Shown here: one piece after another, positions 43,305 to 51,875 of the stretch
How positions within the stretch are numbered: position 1 is the stretch's first letter
Layout: the number at the start of each line of letters is the position of its first letter
From: JASLQO01 sp002327525
Lineage (GTDB): Bacteria > Pseudomonadota > Gammaproteobacteria > Pseudomonadales > Azotimanducaceae
Length of the DNA stretch: 64,000 nucleotides
Assembly: GCA_030744435.1 (NCBI GenBank)
Contig: JASLQO010000015.1
Span: forward strand, 21,584-85,583
Reading direction: 5' to 3'
Translations under genes and position numbers: made by a program
The notes under the pieces: generated by a model
The model's database searches: none
What the model saw: the letters and a program-made list of their open reading frames with translations, nothing else
What the model was told of the DNA's origin: nothing

Positions 43305-44306
43305 CTATCCGCCTCCGGCGGTCGGCACTTCTCCCGCCGCGATGGCCTCGTCGCGGCGTGCACCGGCTAGGATTCCGGGCATGGCGTAGTTGCCTTCGTG
43401 GCAGGCGTACTCAAAGATCGGACCCTCAGCCGCGCGCAGAGTCATCTCTCCACGCCAGGTTTGAGTGTACGCGCCGGGATCGTCCACCTCGAACTGGTAG
43501 AGCAAGGCATCCTCGGCGATCCTTGTGAAGCGTTCGGTCACCATCACCTCGGGTGTAACGAAGAACTGGTGTTTGATGGCGGCGCGAAAGCTCTGGCCCG
43601 GATGAAAGTTGCTGGTTTCAACGACCAGCGTATCGCCGTCCCAGTATCCGATAGAGTCACCCATCCAGGGCCGTACGTCGGCAGGCAGGTGTTCTGCGTC
43701 CAGGCGTATGACGCGTGCATCATGGTTCATCTCCACCAGGATCAATATATGTCCTGGCGCCTGAACGAATTGGTAGTGATTGTTGTACAGCACGGGTAGC
43801 ATCGGCGGGCCGCCGGTCGAACCGAAACCGACGATGCAACGCTCTCCCAGGGGACGCTGTTCGGGGCCGTCGAAGGCACCATTCACGCGAGCGAGAAAGG
43901 CGAACAGCTTGGCGCGTGCGCCGACGCGCATGGGCAGCTTGCCGTCTTGTGGCTCGACCAGCAGAGAGCTGCGGTATTCACCGTCAACACGCATGAGTTG
44001 CGTGCCGGGGTCCATCCAGAAGGAGTTGTACCCGCCGACGTTGTCGCCCGCCTTCAGTTCCCCATCCGGGACATCGTCGATGCTCTCGAACAGGCCATTG
44101 GTCTGGTTCTCCCAGGTGCGCGCCGTGTCGGCGTCGAGGATCAGGGTCTCGAACTGTGAAGGGCGTTCCAGTGTGGTGACGGTGGCATTTGTCCACACGC
44201 CCTCGAGATCGGGCTGGCCGAATGAATTGTGCGGCACGCTCCATTGGGCAGCCAGCGAAACGGCCGCGCTGCTCAGTAGCAGCGTCGTGATCAGGGCTCG
44301 TTGCAT
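43305..44306 (-). CDS. Secreted protein of unknown function (PDLEGVW family)
   Basis: 333 residues. Signal peptide MQRALITTLLLSSAAVSLAA, then WSVPHNSFGQPDLEGVWTNA, a recurrent opening of a large uncharacterised secreted family. Conserved later segments: ERCIVGFGSTGGPPMLPVLY, DDTLVVET-type strand (GDTLVVETSNFHPG), ERFTRIAEDALLYQFEVDDP and EYACHEGNYAMPGIL. Start 44306 has GGGGAG upstream. Paralogous to the next gene. No enzymatic motif recognised. Confidence 0.75.
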   Translation of the reverse strand: MQRALITTLLLSSAAVSLAAQWSVPHNSFGQPDLEGVWTNATVTTLERPSQFETLILDADTARTWENQTNGLFESIDDVPDGELKAGDNVGGYNSFWMDPGTQLMRVDGEYRSSLLVEPQDGKLPMRVGARAKLFAFLARVNGAFDGPEQRPLGERCIVGFGSTGGPPMLPVLYNNHYQFVQAPGHILILVEMNHDARVIRLDAEHLPADVRPWMGDSIGYWDGDTLVVETSNFHPGQSFRAAIKHQFFVTPEVMVTERFTRIAEDALLYQFEVDDPGAYTQTWRGEMTLRAAEGPIFEYACHEGNYAMPGILAGARRDEAIAAGEVPTAGGG

Positions 44307-44356
44307 TGTTCCACTCCCCTGCGTTGAATGTGTTGAATGAGATTCATCCCGCGCGC

Positions 44357-45196
44357 TCAGTCGTCCTCGAATTCCCGTAGTGGCTCCTTGCGCAGGTGCC
44401 CGTACATCAACTCTTCCACGAACTCCATGCACTTGAATTGATACAACTCGGCGTCTGCACCCACCCGACGATACAACGGCATACGGATGGTCCAGGGACG
44501 TGTATAGACGCTGGCGTCTTCGATAGTCGCTTCGTAGAGCAGAACGTTGGGTCCCTTCGGCGTGTAGCGCTCCGTTACCTTCAGTGCATCGCTATGGTAG
44601 TTGCCGCTGCGATCGAACCAGGTACGGTCGTTCTGCGAGGTGACCTCGACGACCAGCGTATCGTCTTCCCACCATCCGTACGATTGGCCCATCCAGGAGT
44701 CCGCTGGCGCTTCACCGGGATCCTCGAGGTAGATGTTGCGCGTGGCTCCCGCGAAGGCGTAGGCAAAGAACAGTGAGTTGTCACTGTGGAAAATCTGGAA
44801 AGGATGCGGCAGGTAAGTGGCGCGTGGAACGCCGGGAAGGTAACACTTGATCTCCGGATCTCGTTGCAGCCAATTAGCCTTGTTTTCCTGCTGTCGGTCA
44901 CGTGCTCCCGGCTGGTACGGAATCTCGTTGCCGTCCACCACACTCGCCCCACCGGGCACCGCGCCCACGGCGCCGAGCGCTAGCACTTCCGCCGCCGGTA
45001 CTGTTCCGTAGGGTCCGGGCATGGTGGCGAGCGCCGAACTGGACGCATGCGCCAGCAAGTCGTAGTTGGCCGAATTCATAACCTGCCACACGCCGTTCAG
45101 GTTGGGTTTACCATCTGTCATGCGCTCGAGTTCATGTGCGTGCGCAGGGATGCAGATAAGCGCCCCGATAAGCATAGTTAGTTGTAAGTTGCTCAT
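44357..45196 (-). CDS. Secreted protein of unknown function (PNLNGVW family)
   Basis: 279 residues with a signal peptide (LTMLIGALICIPAHA) followed by DGKPNLNGVWQVMNSANYDL. It has the same downstream strands as its neighbour (EIKCYLPGVPRATYLPHPFQ, WWEDDTLVVEVTSQNDRTWF, ERYTPKGPNVLLYEATIEDA). It is the first gene of the minus-strand periplasmic cluster. Cysteine in KCYLPG and in FKCMEF may be structural. Function unknown. Confidence 0.75.
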   Translation of the reverse strand: MSNLQLTMLIGALICIPAHAHELERMTDGKPNLNGVWQVMNSANYDLLAHASSSALATMPGPYGTVPAAEVLALGAVGAVPGGASVVDGNEIPYQPGARDRQQENKANWLQRDPEIKCYLPGVPRATYLPHPFQIFHSDNSLFFAYAFAGATRNIYLEDPGEAPADSWMGQSYGWWEDDTLVVEVTSQNDRTWFDRSGNYHSDALKVTERYTPKGPNVLLYEATIEDASVYTRPWTIRMPLYRRVGADAELYQFKCMEFVEELMYGHLRKEPLREFEDD

Positions 45197-45254
45197 ACTC
45201 GGCGGAAGCCCGGTGTCTGTTGGGTGGTGATGTTACCAGTTGTGACCATTGCGT

Positions 45255-47327
45255 TCAGGGCTGCCATTCTGCTCGGAGCGGCAGGCTGGCAGAATTGTCG
45301 CCTGCCTGGAACCGATAGGTACAGGCTTCCAGTACCCAGTCGGAAACACTGGCGTCGAAGTATGAGAGATCCTCCTCACTGAGTTCGAACACAACCGTCG
45401 CGCTCACCTCGGCTTCGAGGTCGACGCGTGCGAATCCTTTCAACTCCAACGGCGGGCGGAACACGCGGGAGTCGGGGCAGGAGACGTATAGCTGGACCAC
45501 CGTCGCTCCTGTGCGTGAACCGGTGTTTTGTACGTTCAGGCGGCACAGAATGCTCTCGGAAGTGCGCTCGACCTCCAGGCCGGACAGCTCAAAGCAGGTG
45601 TAGCTCAGGCCGTGACCGAACGCGTACGCGGGCGTGTGTCCGTGGTGCGTGAGCCAGCGGTAACCGTGCAGCAGGTCGTGGCGGATATTGAGTGCTTGCA
45701 CGTCCCATGGTGGTAGGTGATCCATGTGTTTGGGTATGGAGACCGGCAATCGTCCCGAGGGGCAGGTATCACCAAACAGGATTGCCGCTAGAGCGTGACC
45801 GCCTTGTTGCCCGGGATACCAGCTCATGAGCAGCGCGTCCACGTCATCGATCCACTCGTCCACCACGATCGCGGATCCGCCCTGCAGTACGACCACGGTT
45901 TTACGCGCATCGGCGGCTACCTGGCGGATGAACTCGGCCTGATCACGGGGCAGGCGGAGATCTTCCCGGTCGCCCCCGCGGGCGAGTTCACCACGTTCCG
46001 CATCTTGTTGCGCGGTAGGAATGAATTCACCTTCTTCCCGGTAAGTGAGGCCGGCGACGATCAACACGACGTCGTAATCCGCATAATTCTGCGCTTCGAC
46101 GCCCTCGTCCAGCAGCGTGACATTCGCACCTCCCGCGGCCAGCCGGATACCCTGCCATGCGGTCACTGTTTCTGTCGGAGTCACCATGCTGCTGCCGCGG
46201 TCGCCGAGGTTGATGGTGTCGGCTAGCTTGCCGGTGACGGCGATCTGCATTCCGGTGCGTCGCAGAGGCAGGGTATCGTCGCGGTTTTCCAGCAACACGA
46301 TTGACTTCTCCGCGGCCTCGCGGGCGAGCGCGACGTGTGCGTTGCACTCCACGACAGCAGGCGTGGGGCGGGGGATGCCCGCAACGCTGTCCTCGCGCAG
46401 TTGCCAGGCGAGTTTCTGGTAGATCGAGCTGTACGCCCTTTCCGTGATCGTCTCCTCGCTCAGTTCGCCTGCCTCGAGCGCGGCCGCGATGTTCTGGTCT
46501 GAGTAACGGTAGGCGACCGGCATTTCGATGTCGAGACCCGCGGTCAGAGCCTGTGCGGTGGAGCGCGTGCCAAGAAACCAGTCGGACTCGACGAAGCCGC
46601 GAAATCCCCACGTTTCTCGTAGAATGTCGTGTAGCAGTTCGTCGTGCTCTGAGCAGTAGGTCCCGTTGACCCGATTGTAGGCGGTCATGATGGAGGCGGC
46701 GCGCGCTTCCACCACACAGCGTTTGAAGTGTGGCAGATACACCTCGTGCAGGGTGCGTTGGTCGATATCGGCACTGGTTTCGAAACGCCTGTTCTCGAGG
46801 TTGTTCAGCGCGAAGTGTTTGGGGCTTGCCAGTACCCGGTTTTGAACGCCACTGATGAAGGCGGATCCCATCGCGCCGGTATGATGTGGATCCTCGGAGT
46901 AGGTTTCCTGAGCACGCCCCCACCCCGGATGCCGCAGCAGGTTGATGGTAGGGGCCAGCACGACGTTGCCACCCTTGGCGGCCACCTCCGTGCCGATGGC
47001 GAGTCCCACCCGGCGCTCCAGATCGACGTCGAAAGTGGCGGCCCTGGCAATGGCCACGGGAAACGCCGTGGCGGTCCCGGTGCGCGCACCACGCGGACCA
47101 TCGACCATTTTCCACGGTTCTAACCCCAGGTCGTCGTCACCGCCTGCGTAGTAGAGGCCTTCGACGGGCTGTGCCTGGCGGCCGCGGATCTCGTTGATCT
47201 TCTGCTCCAGGGTCATACGCTGGAGCACAGTCTCGGTCTCGGCCGCGATGTGCTCGTGATCGAAACTGAATGCGTGGTTGCCGCTGTGGATGGCGGATTT
47301 GTCGAAAGCCTGAATTGTCTTGTTCAA
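45255..47327 (-). CDS. Glycoside hydrolase family 3 (beta-glucosidase-like)
   Basis: 690 residues. GH3 N-terminal barrel with KMVDGPRGARTGTATAFPVA, ASPKHFALNNLENRR and the nucleophile Asp in FRGFVESDWFLG. The C-terminal sandwich domain and a fibronectin III-like tail (GATVVQLYVSCPDSRVFRPP, ELKGFARVDL) follow. It hydrolyses beta-glycosides from the non-reducing end. No signal peptide is apparent, so probably cytoplasmic. A TTG at 47327, ten bases after the mobA stop, is the only sensible start; the frame upstream of it lies inside mobA. Confidence 0.88.
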   Translation of the reverse strand: MNKTIQAFDKSAIHSGNHAFSFDHEHIAAETETVLQRMTLEQKINEIRGRQAQPVEGLYYAGGDDDLGLEPWKMVDGPRGARTGTATAFPVAIARAATFDVDLERRVGLAIGTEVAAKGGNVVLAPTINLLRHPGWGRAQETYSEDPHHTGAMGSAFISGVQNRVLASPKHFALNNLENRRFETSADIDQRTLHEVYLPHFKRCVVEARAASIMTAYNRVNGTYCSEHDELLHDILRETWGFRGFVESDWFLGTRSTAQALTAGLDIEMPVAYRYSDQNIAAALEAGELSEETITERAYSSIYQKLAWQLREDSVAGIPRPTPAVVECNAHVALAREAAEKSIVLLENRDDTLPLRRTGMQIAVTGKLADTINLGDRGSSMVTPTETVTAWQGIRLAAGGANVTLLDEGVEAQNYADYDVVLIVAGLTYREEGEFIPTAQQDAERGELARGGDREDLRLPRDQAEFIRQVAADARKTVVVLQGGSAIVVDEWIDDVDALLMSWYPGQQGGHALAAILFGDTCPSGRLPVSIPKHMDHLPPWDVQALNIRHDLLHGYRWLTHHGHTPAYAFGHGLSYTCFELSGLEVERTSESILCRLNVQNTGSRTGATVVQLYVSCPDSRVFRPPLELKGFARVDLEAEVSATVVFELSEEDLSYFDASVSDWVLEACTYRFQAGDNSASLPLRAEWQP

Positions 47328-47337
47328 GTTCTGTGCT

Positions 47338-47907
47338 CTATTTGCTGAAATCGGCGAACTGGTCGAAATCGCGGAAACTGGCAGTGATATCGCTGCAATC
47401 CACGAGTGCGGCATTTCGTGACCAGAATCCGTACGCGCTGCGTTTCCCTTGCGCGAGATAGGTTTCGAGCAATGCGCTTGCCCGCGCTGTTTCGAGCAGT
47501 GCGTGGAGGTTCTGTGCTCGTTCACCGTCGTGTGCGATGCAAGCAACGCGATCTCCGATGCCGCGCGCGAGGCGTTGGACGATATCGCCGGATAACATCG
47601 GTGAATCGCCGGGGCAGACGAACAGGTACGGCAGAGTGCATGAGTGCAACGCAGCATGAACCCCGGCCAGGGGCCCCTGGTATCCGGTCAGGTGATCGGC
47701 GATGGTCGTACCGTATTCTGCGTAGCGTTCCAGGCTTCTGTTCGCGCTGATCAGTATTTGGGCTACCTGCGGTGACAGCGCCCGTTGTATGTGGTCCACC
47801 ATCGGCGCATCGCGCCAGGCCAGCAACGGCTTGTCACAACCGTCGACCCTGCTGCCTCGTCCCCCGCAAAGAATCACACCGCAGATCTGCCCCTGGCTGG
47901 GTACCAC
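47338..47907 (-). CDS. mobA: Molybdenum cofactor guanylyltransferase
   Basis: 189 residues with the nucleotidyltransferase signature GVILCGGRGSRVDGCDKPLL (LxGGxxxR-G-DKP), HLTGYQGPLAGVHAAL and VCPGDSPMLSGDIV. It attaches GMP to molybdopterin to form MGD. GTG start at 47907. It is divergent from lptG and followed closely by the GH3 gene, an unrelated partner. Confidence 0.88.
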   Translation of the reverse strand: MVPSQGQICGVILCGGRGSRVDGCDKPLLAWRDAPMVDHIQRALSPQVAQILISANRSLERYAEYGTTIADHLTGYQGPLAGVHAALHSCTLPYLFVCPGDSPMLSGDIVQRLARGIGDRVACIAHDGERAQNLHALLETARASALLETYLAQGKRSAYGFWSRNAALVDCSDITASFRDFDQFADFSK

Positions 47908-47992
47908 GCCCCGACTACCTTTTTATCCCGTGAAAGTACCGATTGTAGTTTGTTACGATGTCGCCCGCCCGTTCACAGTAGTCGTGTTTTTC

Positions 47993-49072
47993 GTGATCTC
48001 CATACTCGACCGTCACATCGCGCGTACGACCAGTGCAGCCATCATAGTGGTGCTGCTCGCCATGCTGAGTTTGTTGTCGATTTTCGCCTACATCGAGGAA
48101 CTGCAGGAACACCATGCCGGATACACCGCGTGGGATGCCATGCTGTACGTTTTGCTGACGTTGCCTCGACGATTTCTGGAGATTCTGCCGTACAGCCTGT
48201 TTTTGGGTGTGTTGATTGGTATGGGCACGCTCTCTACCCAGAACGAAATCACGGTGATGCGCGCGGCGGGTATGTCCGCCGCACGCCTGTTTGCATCCCT
48301 GTTGATGCCACTCACCTTGTGGATCCTGTCGAGTTATCTGGTATCCGAGGTAATCGCACCGATCGGAGAGAGGCAGGCAGAAGTGCGCAAGGTGCTGACT
48401 ATTCACGGTGAAGACGGCGCACTGAACGTGATGGGTGGGCACTGGTTTCGCGATGACGAGCTATTCATCAAGATCGACGCCATCGACGACAGTGGCAACC
48501 TCGCGGGCGTCACGCAGTACTGGCTGGACGAGCATCGCCAGTTGAGGGAGATCGTTGCATCCAGACGCGCCTGGTTCGATTCACAGGATGGGGGCGGGTG
48601 GCGTCTTGAGGACCTCACCATCACGAGATGGCAGGATGGTGAAATAACGGTCGAGCGTCGCCGCGATGGGGTATGGGAGAACGACTCCACGCCCGAGTTC
48701 ATCGAAAGCCAGGTTTTCGTTGATCCGGCCAAAATGTCCGTCGGTGAACTCACTCGACAGATCGACTATGCGCGCTCGCAGGGTCTTGGTGATATCGACT
48801 ATCGCCTGGCGTTCTGGTCCAAAGTACTTCAGCCATTGAGCATATTCGGCCTTGCGTTGCTCGCGGTGATCTTCACCGTCGGGGCGTTACGGGAGGTCGG
48901 CATCGGCGCGCGAATGGTGACCGGTATCATGGTGGGGCTCGGTTTCAAATACCTGCAGGACCTGTTTGCGCCGATGTCGGTGGTCTACGGTCTGGCGCCA
49001 TTCGCGGCGGTAGCGTTGCCTATCGCGGTTTGCTGGGTCGTAGGCCTGGCCGGCGCCCGCCGCATCTCCTGA
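47993..49072 (+). CDS. lptG: LPS export permease LptG (LptF/LptG family)
   Basis: 359 residues from the GTG at 47993 (ISILDRHIARTTSAAIIVVL). Six transmembrane helices in two blocks flank a periplasmic beta-jellyroll (about residues 100-260). YSLFLGVLIGMGTLSTQNEI-TVMRAAGMS is the coupling-helix region typical of the family. It is the inner-membrane permease that, with LptF and LptB, extracts LPS. The usual partner lptF is not beside it, so lptF must lie elsewhere or this is a stand-alone paralogue. LptG is favoured over LptF by the SILDRHI start. Confidence 0.85.
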   Translation: MISILDRHIARTTSAAIIVVLLAMLSLLSIFAYIEELQEHHAGYTAWDAMLYVLLTLPRRFLEILPYSLFLGVLIGMGTLSTQNEITVMRAAGMSAARLFASLLMPLTLWILSSYLVSEVIAPIGERQAEVRKVLTIHGEDGALNVMGGHWFRDDELFIKIDAIDDSGNLAGVTQYWLDEHRQLREIVASRRAWFDSQDGGGWRLEDLTITRWQDGEITVERRRDGVWENDSTPEFIESQVFVDPAKMSVGELTRQIDYARSQGLGDIDYRLAFWSKVLQPLSIFGLALLAVIFTVGALREVGIGARMVTGIMVGLGFKYLQDLFAPMSVVYGLAPFAAVALPIAVCWVVGLAGARRIS

Positions 49073-49122
49073 ACGGCGTTCGCATCCTCACACCGTGAGC
49101 GCGGTTGCGCACCGCCGCGCGG

Positions 49123-50586
49123 TCAGCGCAAGCCTTCCCACGCCCGGCGTTCCGCGGCACCGGGGTCGTTCACGAGCCTCGACTCGGTATCGAAACGCAT
49201 GGTCGTGCGCGTGGCACTCGTGTAGGCGGCCCAGCCCGGATCCTGATCACGGATGAAGCGGGTCCACGCCTGATGCATGGTGTCCGCTACACCTTGTGGG
49301 ATATCGCCCGGACCGAGGAATGCGTCCACGCCGGCCTTGTCGAGGTTGTCGAAGGCAAACGGGATCTCCAGTGCGTGGGTCGCCTTGAGATGGCCGTCGA
49401 ATGCACGTGACTGCCAGCAGAACAGATACATCCAGGTATTGCCGCCGTGGGGCTCACGTGCTTCGGCCAGTCGAATGGCCGGGATGCGAAACATGTGGTC
49501 AGTGGTGATCGCGATGGCCAGATCTTGCGCTGCGGCCTCCGGGTGCTGAATGCGGTAGCTGCCAAGGACGTTCGCCGCCCCCAAATCGTTTGCCATCCGC
49601 GTGAGTTTGGCCTCGTCGACTTCGCCGTAGCCCCACAATGTTGTCTCGTGTAGGTTGGAACCGGTCAGAACCGGGATGTCGCTGCCCATTCCTGCACTGA
49701 TGGCGGTCAGCGGCGATTCGGGCAATACATCGTTTCCGGTGATTGGGTAGAAAGGAGATACATGCAGGCCGGAAGTACCGTCGAATCCCGCGCCCGTTTC
49801 CAGATCACTGATCACGGCGAGCTGGGCATCGAGTATCTCCTCGACCGGAAGGACGAGGAGTTCTTCGATGCTCGTGGCGTCGAGCCTGTCCAGAAAACAA
49901 TCCGTCACACGCTGACCGGCTTCCGGGGGAAGGGTGTGGTGAGCGGCGCCGCTTTGTGGAATGGCGGCGCGAAACAGACCTTGTGCCCGCGGGCTGCCGA
50001 GTAGGGTGGCGACGCTGAAACCCCCGGCGGATTCACCCGCGATCGTGACGCGTTTCGGATCACCGCCGAATCCGGCGATGTTGTCTCGTACCCACATCAG
50101 CGCAGCAATCTGATCGAGCGTGCCATTGACTCCGGAGGTGGCATATCGCTCGCCGAAGCGTGACAGGTCCGTGAATCCGAGTGCACCCAGGCGGTAGTTG
50201 ATACTCACCACGACGATGTCGCCGTTCGCAGCGAAACGCGCTCCGTTGTACCAGGGAATCGCACCCTGGCCAGTGCGATAACCACCGCCATGAATCCAGA
50301 ACAGTACCGGCCGGCTGCCAGTGAGTGCGGCTGTGGCGATGTTGAGTGTGAGGCAGTCTTCCGACCAACGCGGTGTGACGGCATCGGTCATCCCGCCACT
50401 GGCGATCTGGGGTGCTGCAGGCCCGAATTTACGGGCATCCCTCGGTTCGCTCCACGACCCGAGGGGCTGCGGGCCGACGAAACGCAGATCGTCCAACGGC
50501 GGAGCGGCATAAGGAATACCGGCGAACAGCGCTACGCCGTCTTTTTCCCGGCCTCTGACTGGGCCGGCATGGGTGTTGGCGATCAT
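49123..50586 (-). CDS. Type B carboxylesterase/lipase
   Basis: 487 residues of alpha/beta-hydrolase fold. GIPYAAPPLDDLRFVGPQPL and EDCLTLNI are type B signatures, PVLFWIHGGGYRTGQG is the oxyanion hole, and the nucleophile is Ser in VTIAGESAGGFSVATLLGSP. It hydrolyses carboxylic esters. No signal peptide is seen, so probably cytoplasmic. Start chosen at 50586 (MIANTHAGPVRG), which aligns with the family start and has AGGAG upstream at a long spacing; 50631 is the alternative. Confidence 0.88.
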   Translation of the reverse strand: MIANTHAGPVRGREKDGVALFAGIPYAAPPLDDLRFVGPQPLGSWSEPRDARKFGPAAPQIASGGMTDAVTPRWSEDCLTLNIATAALTGSRPVLFWIHGGGYRTGQGAIPWYNGARFAANGDIVVVSINYRLGALGFTDLSRFGERYATSGVNGTLDQIAALMWVRDNIAGFGGDPKRVTIAGESAGGFSVATLLGSPRAQGLFRAAIPQSGAAHHTLPPEAGQRVTDCFLDRLDATSIEELLVLPVEEILDAQLAVISDLETGAGFDGTSGLHVSPFYPITGNDVLPESPLTAISAGMGSDIPVLTGSNLHETTLWGYGEVDEAKLTRMANDLGAANVLGSYRIQHPEAAAQDLAIAITTDHMFRIPAIRLAEAREPHGGNTWMYLFCWQSRAFDGHLKATHALEIPFAFDNLDKAGVDAFLGPGDIPQGVADTMHQAWTRFIRDQDPGWAAYTSATRTTMRFDTESRLVNDPGAAERRAWEGLR

Positions 50587-50726
50587 TTCGATGGTTTTCT
50601 CCTGGAAGCGCCCTTGTTTCAAGACTGCCATGGTTGAGAGCCGAATGGCAGCCTTTACGCCACATGCGTTGTCCCGCGCGGCGCCCTGATAGAATGCGAC
50701 CATCCCAAACCCGTTCAGGGGAACGC

Positions 50727-51875
50727 ATGCAAAGACTGTTGGCCACGATGATGCTGGTCGCCGCGCTGCTGGTTACGGAGCTGGGTAACGCCGTTCAGGG
50801 CCAGCTGCCGAGAATGATGGCTTGGAGTGCCTACAATCTCGGCACCACGGGCTATAACCAGGCCGTTGCCATCGGTAAGGTTCTGAAACAGAACTACGGC
50901 GTCACGCTGCGTGTGCTGCCCGCTAAGAACGATGTCTCCCGCCTGATGCCGCTGGTGAAGGGCAGGGTGCAACTGTCCGCCAATGGTGTTGCGACCTATT
51001 TCGCGCAGGAGGGTGTGTTTCAGTTTGCGCGCCGTGCGTGGGGTCCTCTTCCTTTGCGGCTGGTGTTCACATCGAATGGAGACAGCAACCAATCACTCGC
51101 GGTGGCGGCTGATACGGGGGTCACGACCCTTGCCGGACTTCGAGGCAGGCGTGTGCCCTGGGTGCGCGGGGCGCCCGCGCTGAACGTGTCTACCGAGGCC
51201 ATGCTCGCCTGCGCAGGACTGACATGGGACGACGTGAAACGTGTCGACTTCCCCGGTTACAACGCAATGTGGAACGGCGTGGTCAACGACCAGGTAGACG
51301 CGGCGTACGCCACGACGGTGAGTGGTCCGACGCGAAAGCTCGAAGCATCTCCCAGGGGCATCTTCTGGCCACCGCTACGGCATGAGGACGAAGGTTGCTG
51401 GGCGCGTCTGCGCGAGCTCGCGCCATACATGACCCAGCACGTTGGTACCCGTGGTGCCGGCATCAGCAAAGCAGTGCCCCACGAGGGCGGGACCTACCCC
51501 TATCCTCTGTTGATTGGACTCGACCGTACCCCTGCCGATCTGGTGTACGCTACGGCTGCGGCGATCGTGAAGCACTATGATGAGTACAAGAATGCGGATC
51601 CCGGTGCGATCGGCTGGGCCGTGGAGCGTCAGGTCAGACAGTGGGTCGTACCCTGGCACGAGGGAGCAGTGCGATTGCTGCGAGAACTCGACGCCTGGAG
51701 CGATGCGGACCAGGCGCACAATGAACGGCTGCTGCATCGCCAACTGATACTGAAGCAAACCTGGGATGCCTTCGTGGCGATCAACCACAGCGAGGGCGAT
51801 ATATTTGAGCGCGCATGGCGGGCGAAAAGGGTGGAGGCACTCGAGGCCGCGGGCATGGATCCGGTTTGGCGCTGA
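50727..51875 (+). CDS. TAXI-family TRAP transporter solute-binding protein
   Basis: 382 residues with signal peptide (MQRLLATMMLVAALLVTELG, NAVQG), then AWSAYNLGTTGYNQAVAIGK, the TAXI-type opening. It also has KNDVSRLMPLVKGRVQLSAN, TTLAGLRGRRVPWVRGAPAL and DQVDAAYATTVSGPTRKLEA. It binds the substrate in the periplasm and delivers it to the permease encoded directly downstream. Ligand unknown; many TAXI systems take dicarboxylates or amino acids. Confidence 0.87.
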   Translation: MQRLLATMMLVAALLVTELGNAVQGQLPRMMAWSAYNLGTTGYNQAVAIGKVLKQNYGVTLRVLPAKNDVSRLMPLVKGRVQLSANGVATYFAQEGVFQFARRAWGPLPLRLVFTSNGDSNQSLAVAADTGVTTLAGLRGRRVPWVRGAPALNVSTEAMLACAGLTWDDVKRVDFPGYNAMWNGVVNDQVDAAYATTVSGPTRKLEASPRGIFWPPLRHEDEGCWARLRELAPYMTQHVGTRGAGISKAVPHEGGTYPYPLLIGLDRTPADLVYATAAAIVKHYDEYKNADPGAIGWAVERQVRQWVVPWHEGAVRLLRELDAWSDADQAHNERLLHRQLILKQTWDAFVAINHSEGDIFERAWRAKRVEALEAAGMDPVWR

